From Gemmatimonadales bacterium UBA7889 (GTDB lineage Bacteria; Gemmatimonadota; Gemmatimonadetes; Longimicrobiales; Gaopeijiaceae): a stretch of DNA of 13,168 nucleotides. Where the stretch lies: NCBI GenBank assembly GCA_002501085.1, contig DLRL01000036.1:3079-16246 (forward strand). The letters run 5' to 3'. Every line of letters begins with the position of its first letter. Within the stretch, counting starts at the first letter, position 1. The position numbers and the translations under genes are program-made. Below are positions 1 to 7,241 of this stretch, in pieces. The notes beneath the pieces were generated by a model. That model did no database searches. It saw only the letters and a program-made list of their open reading frames with translations, and was not told where the DNA came from.

Positions 1-41
1 GATTATGATTCCGCTGCTCTAACCGACTGAGCTACTCCGGC
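1..41 (-). tRNA. tRNA-Met (CAU anticodon), 5' part only, cut by window edge
   Basis: Read on the minus strand from position 41, the sequence gives a 7-base acceptor strand GCCGGAG, then TA, a D stem GCTC/GAGC closing a loop with the GG pair, a single A, an anticodon stem beginning GCGGA, and a loop ATCATAA. The anticodon CAT is at positions 7-5. The first bases of the 3' half of the anticodon stem (TC) pair with the visible 5' half before the window ends. The anticodon stem lacks the three consecutive G:C pairs of initiator tRNA, so this is most likely elongator tRNA-Met. A tRNA-Ile2 whose CAU anticodon is modified to lysidine cannot be excluded, because the variable arm, T arm and acceptor 3' strand lie outside. 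Confidence 0.9.
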
Positions 42-52
42 GGCGGGGAAAA

Positions 53-80
53 AGCTTATCCGGGGTTGAGAGCGTGTCAA
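53..80 (-). promoter_or_regulatory. Candidate sigma-70-type promoter of the tRNA gene
   Basis: On the minus strand a perfect -35 hexamer TTGACA (80-75) is followed after 16 bases by TAAGCT (58-53), which matches three of six -10 positions. Transcription would begin near position 46, only a few bases before the mature tRNA 5' end at 41, which is typical of tRNA genes. The stretch between the -10 and the start is rich in C, as in stringently controlled stable-RNA promoters. The elements are seen in the sequence; promoter activity is inferred. Confidence 0.5.
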
Positions 81-121
81 CCGGACAACCCATAATGCGC
101 TTCCCCAAGGTATCAAATAGA

Positions 122-448
122 CTAGCGCCTTTCCATTCTTGCCGAATCCACGGACGGCCTTACTAAGTTAGGCGGCTCTGCGAAACGATATAGGGTTTCT
201 CCCTCTCTGATCATGCCAAAACGCTCTCTAGCGATCCTTTCAAGCATACTAGGGTCGGACTCCACCGAGTCCGCCAGTGCCAGAAGCGAGTCAATTTGCT
301 GACGCTTTTTTGCAAATTCGTCCTCCGCTTCCTCCAACTCCATACGAACTTCTCGGAGAGCAAACCAAGAGTATTCTCCACTGAAAACCGCATAATACGC
401 AGCAAGCAGAAGGATCGCCGGTAGGATGGTCTTCTTAAGCCTGCTCAT
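122..448 (-). CDS. ftsB: FtsB/DivIC-family septum formation initiator
   Basis: This 108-residue protein has the plan of the FtsB/DivIC family: a short basic cytoplasmic N-terminus (SRLKK), one membrane segment at about residues 8-24, then a charged, heptad-like coiled coil at about 30-60, and a conserved-looking C-terminal part (ERIARERFGMIREGE, 70-84). Family members form a trimer with FtsL and FtsQ in the inner membrane and help switch on septal peptidoglycan synthesis. The ATG follows the enolase TAA directly with no spacer, and GGAG about 8 bases upstream, inside the end of eno, can serve as ribosome binding site, so translation is probably linked to eno. A proline-containing, charged tail after residue 90 has no assigned role. 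Low sequence conservation makes FtsB versus DivIC naming approximate. Confidence 0.8.
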   Translation of the reverse strand: MSRLKKTILPAILLLAAYYAVFSGEYSWFALREVRMELEEAEDEFAKKRQQIDSLLALADSVESDPSMLERIARERFGMIREGETLYRFAEPPNLVRPSVDSARMERR

Positions 449-1762
449 TTAGGGCGCTCCAGTCTGAGTAGGCGATGAAATTGAAGACCATATACTAGTA
501 CCAGGGTAGCGGGCTCTTTCTCCTAGCTCCTCCTCAATCCTCAGGAGTTGATTGTACTTGGCGACTCGATCAGTCCGACTGGCACTACCTGTTTTGATCT
601 GACCAGCACCCATCGCAACTGCAAGATCTGCAATCATAGTGTCTTCTGTTTCACCCGAGCGATGGGATACAATACTTTGATAACCAGCGTCACGGGCAAC
701 CCGCATCGTCTCGAAAGTCTCCGTGAGAGTGCCAATTTGATTGACCTTGATGAGGATAGCGTTCGCAGTGTCTAAGCGGATCCCTTCCTGAAGTCGATCC
801 ACATTAGTCACAAATAGATCATCGCCAACTAGTTGCACTCGGTCTCCAATAGCCTCAGTGAGCGCTTTCCAGCCGCCCCAGTCGTTTTCATCGAGCGGAT
901 CCTCAAGAGAGCTGATGGGATAGTTCTCCACCCACCTCGCCCAAAAATCTACCATGGAAGCTGTATCCCGAGACTCACCTGATGACCACCTAAACACATA
1001 CTGGCCATCTTCAAAGAATTCACTGGCAGCCGCGTCGAGTGTAAGTACGACGTCCTCGCCAACCTGATACCCCGCTTTATCAATTGCCTCGAGCACAGTT
1101 TCGATTGCTGCTTCGTTACTGTTTAGATCAGGAGCGAATCCACCCTCATCACCAACTGCAGTGCTTTTTCCCTGCGAGGCAAGAACCAGTTTGAGATGAT
1201 GGAAAATCTCCACGCCGATCCTCAAACCGTCGCTGAAGCTATCAGCACCAACCGGCATAACCATGAATTCCTGAATATCGACATTATTGGGCGCATGTGC
1301 CCCGCCGTTCAGGATATTCATCATCGGGACCGGCAGCAGGTCAGCATCTCCCATGGGGGATAAATAACGCCAAAGTGGCAGCCCATCCTCAGCGGCGGCG
1401 GCCCTTGCAACTGCCATCGATACCGCAAGAATTGCATTTGCTCCAAGATTTTTCTTGTTATGAGTCCCATCGAGTTCAATCATGATCTGATCGACTTTAG
1501 CCTGGCTTCGCGCGTCGACCCCTTTCAATGCTCTAGCTATGACTGTTTCGATATTTTCGATTGCGCCTAGAACTCCCTTGCCAAGAAATCGTGTGGGGTC
1601 ACCATCCCTTAGTTCGACAGCCTCATGGACCCCTGTTGATGCACCGGAAGGCACCGCAGCCCGTCCTGTCACACCTGTCTCTAGTGTGATCTCAGCCTCG
1701 ACTGTTGGATTCCCCCTCGAGTCGAGAATCTGCCTTCCACTTACACTGATGATCGCAGACAT
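449..1762 (-). CDS. eno: Enolase (phosphopyruvate hydratase)
   Basis: Enolase interconverts 2-phosphoglycerate and phosphoenolpyruvate in glycolysis and gluconeogenesis, in the cytoplasm. At 437 residues it is close to the usual 420-435. All landmarks are present: the SGAST loop (39-43), His156 in NGGAHAPNNVD, the GDEGG loop with Glu206, the metal ligands Asp243, Glu287 (SLEDP) and an Asp of VGDD (313-315), catalytic Lys339 in ILIKVNQIG, SHRSGETED (366-374) and Lys390 in GQIKTGS. It should be active. The ATG at 1762-1760 lies 14 bases after the plsC stop, with GGACGAG upstream as a modest ribosome binding site. It is followed without any gap by ftsB, so it appears to be a member of the nnr-thiL-plsC-eno-ftsB transcript. 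Identification is essentially certain. Confidence 0.98.
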   Translation of the reverse strand: MSAIISVSGRQILDSRGNPTVEAEITLETGVTGRAAVPSGASTGVHEAVELRDGDPTRFLGKGVLGAIENIETVIARALKGVDARSQAKVDQIMIELDGTHNKKNLGANAILAVSMAVARAAAAEDGLPLWRYLSPMGDADLLPVPMMNILNGGAHAPNNVDIQEFMVMPVGADSFSDGLRIGVEIFHHLKLVLASQGKSTAVGDEGGFAPDLNSNEAAIETVLEAIDKAGYQVGEDVVLTLDAAASEFFEDGQYVFRWSSGESRDTASMVDFWARWVENYPISSLEDPLDENDWGGWKALTEAIGDRVQLVGDDLFVTNVDRLQEGIRLDTANAILIKVNQIGTLTETFETMRVARDAGYQSIVSHRSGETEDTMIADLAVAMGAGQIKTGSASRTDRVAKYNQLLRIEEELGERARYPGTSIWSSISSPTQTGAP

Positions 1763-1776
1763 TGGATTTTCTCGTC

Positions 1777-2499
1777 CTAGCTGGTTTCGTAATGCTTTTG
1801 GAGTTCAGATACAGCCTGTCGAGCTCTATGTGTAAGCCTGGCTCGGTTCTCCATACTGTATCCACCTACCTGAATCGGCTCGCCAAAGTGCACACGGACA
1901 ATACCAGAATTTATGAGGAATGACCCTCTCTTCATCACCTGCCGAGATCCAAAGATGGCTGCAGGCACGACAGATACTCCGGTCTGGATTGCCAAAACGA
2001 ATGCTCCTTTCTTGAAAGAACCTAACTCGCCCGTGTTAGAGCGTGTCCCCTCAGGAAATATGATGACAGTTGGAGCGGCCTCCTCCAACCTTTTTCTTGC
2101 AACATCCAATGAAGCTAACGCTCGGGCCCTGTCACCTCGATCAATATAGATGTGTCCGCACGCACGCACGGCCGCGCCGAACACGGGGATTCTTTCGACC
2201 TCTTTCTTCGCTACAAAAACGTACCGTCCGGGTACAAACGCTGCGAGAACAAGAACATCAATCCATGACACGTGGTTCGTCACCAAAACCTGAGGTGAAG
2301 AGGAATCTATTACACCTTTGTTCTCCATGATGACGCGCACGCCTGCAACCTTCAAAACCAAACTAGCCCAAGCGCGGGCAGCTTCTTCACAACGGCATCC
2401 TATCTCTGATGAGCGACGATAGACGGACCATGCAATCTTGGAAGCGTACCAGATCGTCGCAGGTACAATGACTATAGATACTAGAACAAGCCGGGTCAC
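1777..2499 (-). CDS. plsC: 1-acyl-sn-glycerol-3-phosphate acyltransferase (PlsC family)
   Basis: The 240-residue protein carries the four acyltransferase blocks in order: the catalytic HX4D motif NHVSWID (His76, Asp81), GHIYIDR (115-121), the phosphate-binding FPEGTR (148-153) and VVPAAIFGS (177-185). A hydrophobic N-terminal segment at about residues 3-20 should anchor it on the cytoplasmic face of the inner membrane. Members transfer an acyl group to lysophosphatidic acid to give phosphatidic acid; related enzymes use other lysolipids, so substrate is assigned by family only. The start is GTG at 2499-2497, overlapping the thiL stop in GTGA, with no clear Shine-Dalgarno sequence, which suggests coupling to thiL translation. 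Size and motif spacing are typical of the family. Confidence 0.92.
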   Translation of the reverse strand: MTRLVLVSIVIVPATIWYASKIAWSVYRRSSEIGCRCEEAARAWASLVLKVAGVRVIMENKGVIDSSSPQVLVTNHVSWIDVLVLAAFVPGRYVFVAKKEVERIPVFGAAVRACGHIYIDRGDRARALASLDVARKRLEEAAPTVIIFPEGTRSNTGELGSFKKGAFVLAIQTGVSVVPAAIFGSRQVMKRGSFLINSGIVRVHFGEPIQVGGYSMENRARLTHRARQAVSELQKHYETS

Positions 2500-3488
2500 A
2501 GCACGTCTGCAGCATAATGGTCAAACCCACTTCTCATTAAAGGTTCGGGATCACTCCCACCTTGGTCGATCCAGACACCAGAACCTTCACAAACATGTCC
2601 AACCCTTGTGATTTCAAGGCCGAAATGGTCTTGGAAATAGGATGGATCCACGGCATCCGTGCCAGCTGCAAAGCATAGTTCGTAATCCTCACCTCCGTGG
2701 AGTGCCACTTGGAGTGCCTCCTCGGGTCCTAGGACTTCAACTGCGATAGGTGCGACAGGAATTGCAGCCGCCTCCAGTATGATCTGCACGCCTGACGCTG
2801 CGGCTAGATGGGCTGAATCTCCAGCCAACCCATCTGAGAGATCGATTAAGGCATTAGCAATACCTTGCTCTACCAGATAATACCCCTCCTCACATCGCGG
2901 GGAAGGTCGAGCAAATGCTTTTCTAGCCTCGGGTGGTGGCTCACCTCCACGCTGCCACACCCGCACAGCAGTGGAACTAGCTCCTAGCCTTCCTGTAACC
3001 CAAATCTCGTTCCCGGTAATAGCTCCACTCCTTAACCCAGGTCGGTTAGTCCTACCAAGTCCAACTACGTCAATGAAAACTGGGCCTGACGTGTTCGAGA
3101 GATCTCCACCGAGAATCACTGCTCCCGCCTCCGAAGCTGCTTCTCTACATCCAGATTGCAGTGCCTCCACCACTTCCCCGTCATTGGCTGCCATCGATAC
3201 GAAAACCCCCACTGGGACAGCAGCCATCGCAGCGAGATCGGACAGTGCACATGAAACCGCGCGGAACCCGATTTCCTTATTCTCTAACCAGCCTCTGCGA
3301 AAGTGGACATCCTCCAAGGATATGTCTGTGCTGACAACCCATCCCCCTTCAAGGACCGCAGCATCATCTCCCGGGCCTAAACTCACTCCCATTGGGAGTA
3401 AATCATCTGGGTTAACAAGCCTGCGAATTAGATCAAATTCTGCACCAGGACCGAAGTGGACGGGACCAATGGCACGGGGGGAAGTCAC
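2496..3488 (-). CDS. thiL: Thiamine-monophosphate kinase
   Basis: ThiL phosphorylates thiamine monophosphate to thiamine diphosphate with ATP, the last step of cofactor synthesis. The 330-residue protein shows the family signatures: GPGDDAAVL (38-46), STDISLEDVHF (53-63), SDLAAMAA (83-90), GGDLS (127-131), DLSDGL (216-221), GGEDYEL (265-271) and the C-terminal GFDHY (321-325). The acidic residues of these motifs bind Mg2+ and nucleotide. The start is GTG at 3488, overlapping the nnr stop as GTGA, and there is no strong ribosome binding site. The first dozen residues precede the conserved EFDLIRRL and could be a slight overextension, but no better start is visible. It sits between nnr and plsC; no other thiamine gene is in the window. 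Confidence 0.96.
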   Translation of the reverse strand: MTSPRAIGPVHFGPGAEFDLIRRLVNPDDLLPMGVSLGPGDDAAVLEGGWVVSTDISLEDVHFRRGWLENKEIGFRAVSCALSDLAAMAAVPVGVFVSMAANDGEVVEALQSGCREAASEAGAVILGGDLSNTSGPVFIDVVGLGRTNRPGLRSGAITGNEIWVTGRLGASSTAVRVWQRGGEPPPEARKAFARPSPRCEEGYYLVEQGIANALIDLSDGLAGDSAHLAAASGVQIILEAAAIPVAPIAVEVLGPEEALQVALHGGEDYELCFAAGTDAVDPSYFQDHFGLEITRVGHVCEGSGVWIDQGGSDPEPLMRSGFDHYAADVL

Positions 3489-5116
3489 CTCGCAGCATCC
3501 GCATCATAAAAGACAAACGGGAAGCCTAGTTCAGAGGTTCCTGCACCACGCTCGATAAGCGCATCCGGCATCCAGCGGATCACGTCACTGGGAGTGAGTG
3601 ATGCTCCGCGTGCAGCTAGGTTCGCGGCCCTCCCCGTAAGATAGAGACTCACGGCACCGGCTTCCATCACTCCCAGACCCTGAGCAATTAACCCTCCACA
3701 TACTCCGGTTAGCGTGTCTCCCATTCCTCCAACGGCAAGATCGGAGGTCCCTTGGCTCCCGACTAGAATACCTCTACCCGTATTGGAAATTAGAGAAGGA
3801 GTTCCCTTAAGAAGGAAGCAATGTTCAAAGCGCCCTACCGCCTCCCGTAGGGCAGCTAATCTATCTCCAATTATATTTGACTTTGACTCACCGAGTAACC
3901 GACTCATCTCACCCGCATGTGGCGTCGAAAGTATAGGCCGAGACTTACCAAGAGCTCTAAGATCAAAAAAACCTTCTGCTGCCAGATTTAGAGCATCAGC
4001 ATCCAGAACAAGCGGCTGTCCAGACCCTTTAGTAACCTTGTTCGCTAGGTCGATAGACAATCCGTTAGTCCCAAGGCCAGGCCCGAGTACTACTGCGTCA
4101 GTATCCTCCAGGGCTAATTCAAGCGCCTCATCATGCGAGACGTCCACATAGATCGCCTCGGGGGCAGATCTCTGTAAAATTTCTCTGTTCTCTGGCACTG
4201 AGCATACTCGGACTAGGCCCACACCTGCAGTCAACGCCGCTTGGGTAGTCAAGACCGCAGCTCCAGCCATACCAGGCTGACCTGCAATTATTGTCAAACG
4301 TCCCACGGCATGCTTATGGGTATCTGTGGGGCGACTAGGCAATTGTCTCTGTGCCCAGAGAGGCGTGATCACCTGTGCAAGGCCACTCGTATTTCCTGAA
4401 GGTGGAAAGCCTATGTCGACAACGACTAGACGGCCTGTATGAGTGCGTGCGGGAGAGAGGAGACTACCGAGCTTGGGAGCCCCAAACCCCACCGTCACTG
4501 TCGCGCGAATGGCCTCGCCTTGGACTGCACCCGTTGAGGAATCGATCCCAGAGGGAACATCGATCGCGAGTACCGGACAAGACGCCCTGTTCAGCTGGGC
4601 TATAGCTGAAGCCTGGCGATCACGAGGTGGGCCCTTTGCACCGGTCCCCAGAATTCCATCTATGGCAACTCCACAGGGACCAAGGAGTGCATCCCAACCA
4701 CTCTGGTCGAGCACCTCATCCACGATCACAGGGATATCCCAGCCATGTAGAAGGGGGTCGTCCATAGCTCGTTCAGCCACAAGTACGGCACAAACTTCTC
4801 GGCCCCAGGCCCGCAGAGTACGCAGGAGTACCAGAGCATCTCCTCCGTTATTGCCGGAACCCACAATCCCGACTACAGACCCCTCTGAGAACAAACGTTG
4901 AGTTATCTGAGCTGCGGAACGACCAGCATTCTCCATTAGTACCGGCTGCGGCACACCCACTGTTTCGATAGCCGCACTATCCAGTGTTTTAGACTCCCCA
5001 GCAGTCAGTGCATAAACCACTTCTCGTCCAAAAGGGCGTAATGGATTTCTGCTATCAATCATCGAAGTACTTGGTGACACACCGAAGCTATCCGCCACAC
5101 CAGAAGTCCATGGCAC
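3485..5116 (-). CDS. nnr: Bifunctional NAD(P)H-hydrate epimerase / ADP-dependent dehydratase
   Basis: This 543-residue protein repairs hydrated NADH and NADPH. The N-terminal epimerase domain (about 36-250) has MENAG (61-65), GSGNNGGDA (87-95), GILGTGAKG (154-162) and DVPSGID (186-192). The C-terminal ribokinase-like dehydratase domain (about 265-525) has KHAVGRLTIIAG (268-279), GPGLG (345-349), LDADALN (371-377), TPHAGEM (398-404) and GGMGDTLTG (463-471), which holds the catalytic aspartate. The epimerase interconverts R and S hydrates and the dehydratase restores the dinucleotide with ADP. GTG at 5116-5114 is chosen because AAAGGA lies 8 bases upstream; the in-frame ATG at 5062 has no such site, although it would remove an 18-residue N-terminus that is not conserved-looking. 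It heads the packed nnr-thiL-plsC-eno-ftsB block. Confidence 0.95.
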   Translation of the reverse strand: MPWTSGVADSFGVSPSTSMIDSRNPLRPFGREVVYALTAGESKTLDSAAIETVGVPQPVLMENAGRSAAQITQRLFSEGSVVGIVGSGNNGGDALVLLRTLRAWGREVCAVLVAERAMDDPLLHGWDIPVIVDEVLDQSGWDALLGPCGVAIDGILGTGAKGPPRDRQASAIAQLNRASCPVLAIDVPSGIDSSTGAVQGEAIRATVTVGFGAPKLGSLLSPARTHTGRLVVVDIGFPPSGNTSGLAQVITPLWAQRQLPSRPTDTHKHAVGRLTIIAGQPGMAGAAVLTTQAALTAGVGLVRVCSVPENREILQRSAPEAIYVDVSHDEALELALEDTDAVVLGPGLGTNGLSIDLANKVTKGSGQPLVLDADALNLAAEGFFDLRALGKSRPILSTPHAGEMSRLLGESKSNIIGDRLAALREAVGRFEHCFLLKGTPSLISNTGRGILVGSQGTSDLAVGGMGDTLTGVCGGLIAQGLGVMEAGAVSLYLTGRAANLAARGASLTPSDVIRWMPDALIERGAGTSELGFPFVFYDADAAR

Positions 5117-5191
5117 AGACTCTATCCTTTACAATGAGTGCTGCTCCAGACCCCCCATCCGCATCCACCCGGGACATTAATTCAGATCGTA

Positions 5192-5389
5192 TTATTTGTA
5201 ACTCTGGCCTATCTGGCGACCGACTGTCACCTCGCCGTTGTCAATCCGAATATTGAAACCGCAATCTGGATGTGAGCATACCCAAGCCTTGTAGCGGATC
5301 GGAGCTCCTTCTCTACCATAATCCGAAAGTGGCAACAGCACCCCATTTCCGCACTTTTGACATTCTGGAAATTCGCTCTCTTGCTCCAT
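5192..5389 (-). CDS. Small four-cysteine zinc-ribbon protein of unknown function
   Basis: The predicted 65-residue protein has a CxxC pair (Cys10, Cys13 in CQKCG) and a CX4C pair (Cys38, Cys43 in CSHPDC), separated by about 24 residues containing a basic, aromatic strand-like stretch. This is the layout of a zinc ribbon, and the fold probably spans most of the protein. ATG at 5389-5387 is preferred: GGGAGAGG lies 6-9 bases upstream, whereas an in-frame TTG six bases earlier would sit directly against that site. It lies 75 bases before nnr and 101 bases after the Minf_1886-type gene. I do not recognise a named family and assign no function. RNA or DNA binding or a protein contact role are possibilities only. 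The paired-cysteine pattern and good ribosome binding site argue that it is a real gene. Confidence 0.75.
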   Translation of the reverse strand: MEQESEFPECQKCGNGVLLPLSDYGREGAPIRYKAWVCSHPDCGFNIRIDNGEVTVGRQIGQSYK

Positions 5390-5496
5390 ATTCAACCTCT
5401 CCCGTCAGCGTGGTAACAACGAGCAACCCTCAAGTACTCTGTCACCTCGTGTAAATAAAGATCTCAGATCCGGGTTCTCATACCGAATCTTCGTCG

Positions 5497-5877
5497 TCAA
5501 ATTCGAGCTTCCCAGGGGTAATTTAGTTCAAAAGCTTCTTCAAAATCGAATACGTTAGCGAAGTCTTCTGGGCAGTCCCCATCCTGGGTCGTCAAGATTT
5601 TCTGCTCAACTAAGGCAAAAACAACAGACCCGACATCCCGCGTTGAGTGAATTCCCCAGTGCTCAAGGACCGTTCTAGCAAGGGGGCCGAACCGTTCTAT
5701 CGCTAACTGGCGGACACCCTCAGCAAGTTCCGCACCTGCTATGTGCCTCTTCTCCCCGAGCGAATGGAAAACTGAGTTTAAGGCCTCAAGTACAAACGAG
5801 TATGAACGCGGATCAAAACGAGGATTCCTCTCTCGCAGGAGGCTTAGAAGTTCATCAGTGCTTGTAAACTCAGTCAT
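5497..5877 (-). CDS. Minf_1886 family protein, function unknown
   Basis: The 126-residue protein resembles the uncharacterised Minf_1886 family described from Verrucomicrobia, Planctomycetes and related phyla. The features I recognise are an N-terminal helix, the stretch RSYSFVLEALNSV (24-36), RHIAGAELAEGVRQLAIERFG (44-64), a block LEHWGIHSTRDVGSVVFALVE (71-91) and the acidic, aromatic motif DFEEAFE (111-117) near the C-terminus. The family match is from memory of its pattern and was not searched. It has no signal peptide, membrane segment or cysteine cluster, so it should be a soluble, mostly helical cytoplasmic protein. ATG at 5877 has no clear Shine-Dalgarno sequence. It follows glyA by 63 bases in the same direction, so cotranscription is possible. 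Its biochemical role is unknown. Confidence 0.8.
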   Translation of the reverse strand: MTEFTSTDELLSLLRERNPRFDPRSYSFVLEALNSVFHSLGEKRHIAGAELAEGVRQLAIERFGPLARTVLEHWGIHSTRDVGSVVFALVEQKILTTQDGDCPEDFANVFDFEEAFELNYPWEARI

Positions 5878-5940
5878 GATTCGAAATGTGGGATGCTGAA
5901 ATGTTGTTCGCTAGTAAGCGAGCTTACTCACTCCTAATTT

Positions 5941-7200
5941 CTATGAAAATCGCATTTCCCTGTAAAGCGGAAAGTCGTGACAGAATTCCAGAACTTCTCC
6001 TCTTATCCGCAGGATTCGGCTCTCATCATAAGGTGACTCTAAGACTTGTGAGATCCAACCTGCAATACGCTTCATCTCGGCTTCCTTCATACCTCGCGAT
6101 GTCAGTGCTGGGGTCCCAATCCTCAGACCTGATGTGATAAATGGAGAACGTGTCTCTCCAGGGACAGTATTCTTATTCACGGTGATCCCAGACGCCTCCA
6201 AGGCTGCCTCTGCATCCTTACCAGTCAAGTCTTCGTGACTACCCCTTATATCAAGCAGTATTAGGTGAGTATCAGTGCCTCCACTTACTAGATGCAGGCC
6301 AAGATCATTGAGATCAGAGCCTAGAGCCTTCGCATTTGCTATTACCTGAGCTGAGTAATCCCTGAATTCCGGCTTCAGTGCTTCGCGCATTGCGACAGCT
6401 TTTGCCGCAATCACATGCATAAGTGGTCCACCCTGCAGACAAGGGAAGACTGACTTGTCGATTGCCTTAGCATGCTCTTGGGAGCAAAGAATCATGCCAC
6501 CACGAGGACCCCTAAGAGTCTTATGTGTGGTAGTTGTAACCACGGTGGCGTGCGGCACCGGGCTAGGATGGTGTCCCGTGGCAACAAGCCCCGCTATGTG
6601 GGCTATATCTACCATTAAGATCGCATCTATTTCTTTCGCAATTTCGGAAAAAACGTCGAAGTGGATCGTCCGCGGATAGGCACTTGCTCCAGCGATAATC
6701 ATACTCGGACGCTCAGCAAGAGCCTGATCTCTCAGAGCGTCATAGTCGATTCGCCCATCATCTTCCCGGACACCATAGGCGGCAACCTCAAACAGACGCC
6801 CACTAAAGTTCACAGGCGATCCGTGAGTCAGGTGGCCACCATGACTCAGATTCATTCCCAAGATTTTATCTCCTGGGTCTAAAAATGCTAAATAGGCTGC
6901 CATATTAGCCTGAGCACCCGAATGTGGTTGCACATTAGCATGTTCAGCACTAAAAAGCTCTTTAGCCCGTTCCCGAGCGAGTTCCTCTACAATATCAACA
7001 AATTCGCAACCTCCGTAATAGCGCTTAGCAGGAAGACCCTCGGCATATTTGTTTGTCATTACGGTCCCCATCGCCTCCAACACTGACGGGGAAACAAAAT
7101 TTTCAGAGGCTATCAGTTCGAGTCCGTCCCCTTGTCTTCTAGCCTCCGAGATAATTGCATCGAAAACATCTGGGTCACTCACTCGAAGATGATCCATCAT
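5941..7200 (-). CDS. glyA: Serine hydroxymethyltransferase
   Basis: GlyA converts serine and tetrahydrofolate to glycine and 5,10-methylenetetrahydrofolate, the main source of one-carbon units. The 419-residue protein has the pyridoxal-phosphate lysine Lys227 in TTTTHKTLRGPRGG, the cofactor-binding Asp198 and His201 in VDIAHIAG, the substrate region LELIASENF (27-35), the NKYAEGLPAKRYYGG stretch (50-64) and the conserved SGLRIGTPALTSRG near 357-370. Length is normal and it looks fully functional. Two consecutive ATG codons are available (7200 and 7197); AAAGGA about 10 bases before the first slightly favours it. Only 41 bases separate it from the MBL-fold hydrolase stop, so the two are probably cotranscribed. 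Confidence 0.98.
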   Translation of the reverse strand: MMDHLRVSDPDVFDAIISEARRQGDGLELIASENFVSPSVLEAMGTVMTNKYAEGLPAKRYYGGCEFVDIVEELARERAKELFSAEHANVQPHSGAQANMAAYLAFLDPGDKILGMNLSHGGHLTHGSPVNFSGRLFEVAAYGVREDDGRIDYDALRDQALAERPSMIIAGASAYPRTIHFDVFSEIAKEIDAILMVDIAHIAGLVATGHHPSPVPHATVVTTTTHKTLRGPRGGMILCSQEHAKAIDKSVFPCLQGGPLMHVIAAKAVAMREALKPEFRDYSAQVIANAKALGSDLNDLGLHLVSGGTDTHLILLDIRGSHEDLTGKDAEAALEASGITVNKNTVPGETRSPFITSGLRIGTPALTSRGMKEAEMKRIAGWISQVLESPYDESRILRIRGEVLEFCHDFPLYREMRFS

Positions 7201-7241
7201 GTCATAAGGGTCCTTTGGAGGAACATCCAGTCCAGGATATC

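Noticed and set aside
2158..2170. Tandem GCAC repeat (three copies plus G), possibly a slippage site
   Set aside because: Three copies are too few for phase variation, and the run encodes the conserved region just before GHIYIDR in PlsC.
2971..3558. A 195-codon open frame on the plus strand
   Set aside because: It lies antisense to thiL and the end of nnr, whose motifs are unmistakable; its predicted protein is low-complexity, rich in Ser, Pro and Thr, with no recognisable domain. The same applies to the plus-strand frames at 3714-4151, 4443-4901 and 12067-12429.
5460..5470. Palindrome GATCT-C-AGATC in the gap before the zinc-ribbon gene
   Set aside because: Eleven bases with no promoter elements around it and no second copy nearby; not enough to call an operator.
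5913..5928. Hairpin AGTAAG-CGAG-CTTACT between glyA and the Minf_1886-type gene, considered as a terminator
   Set aside because: The stem is short, A+T-rich and not followed by a T run on the transcribed strand; it may be chance.
6041..6060. TTGTGAG inside glyA and TCACAA inside rex (near 8328) as further Rex sites
   Set aside because: Each is a half site without the matching inverted arm at the right distance and lies within coding sequence.
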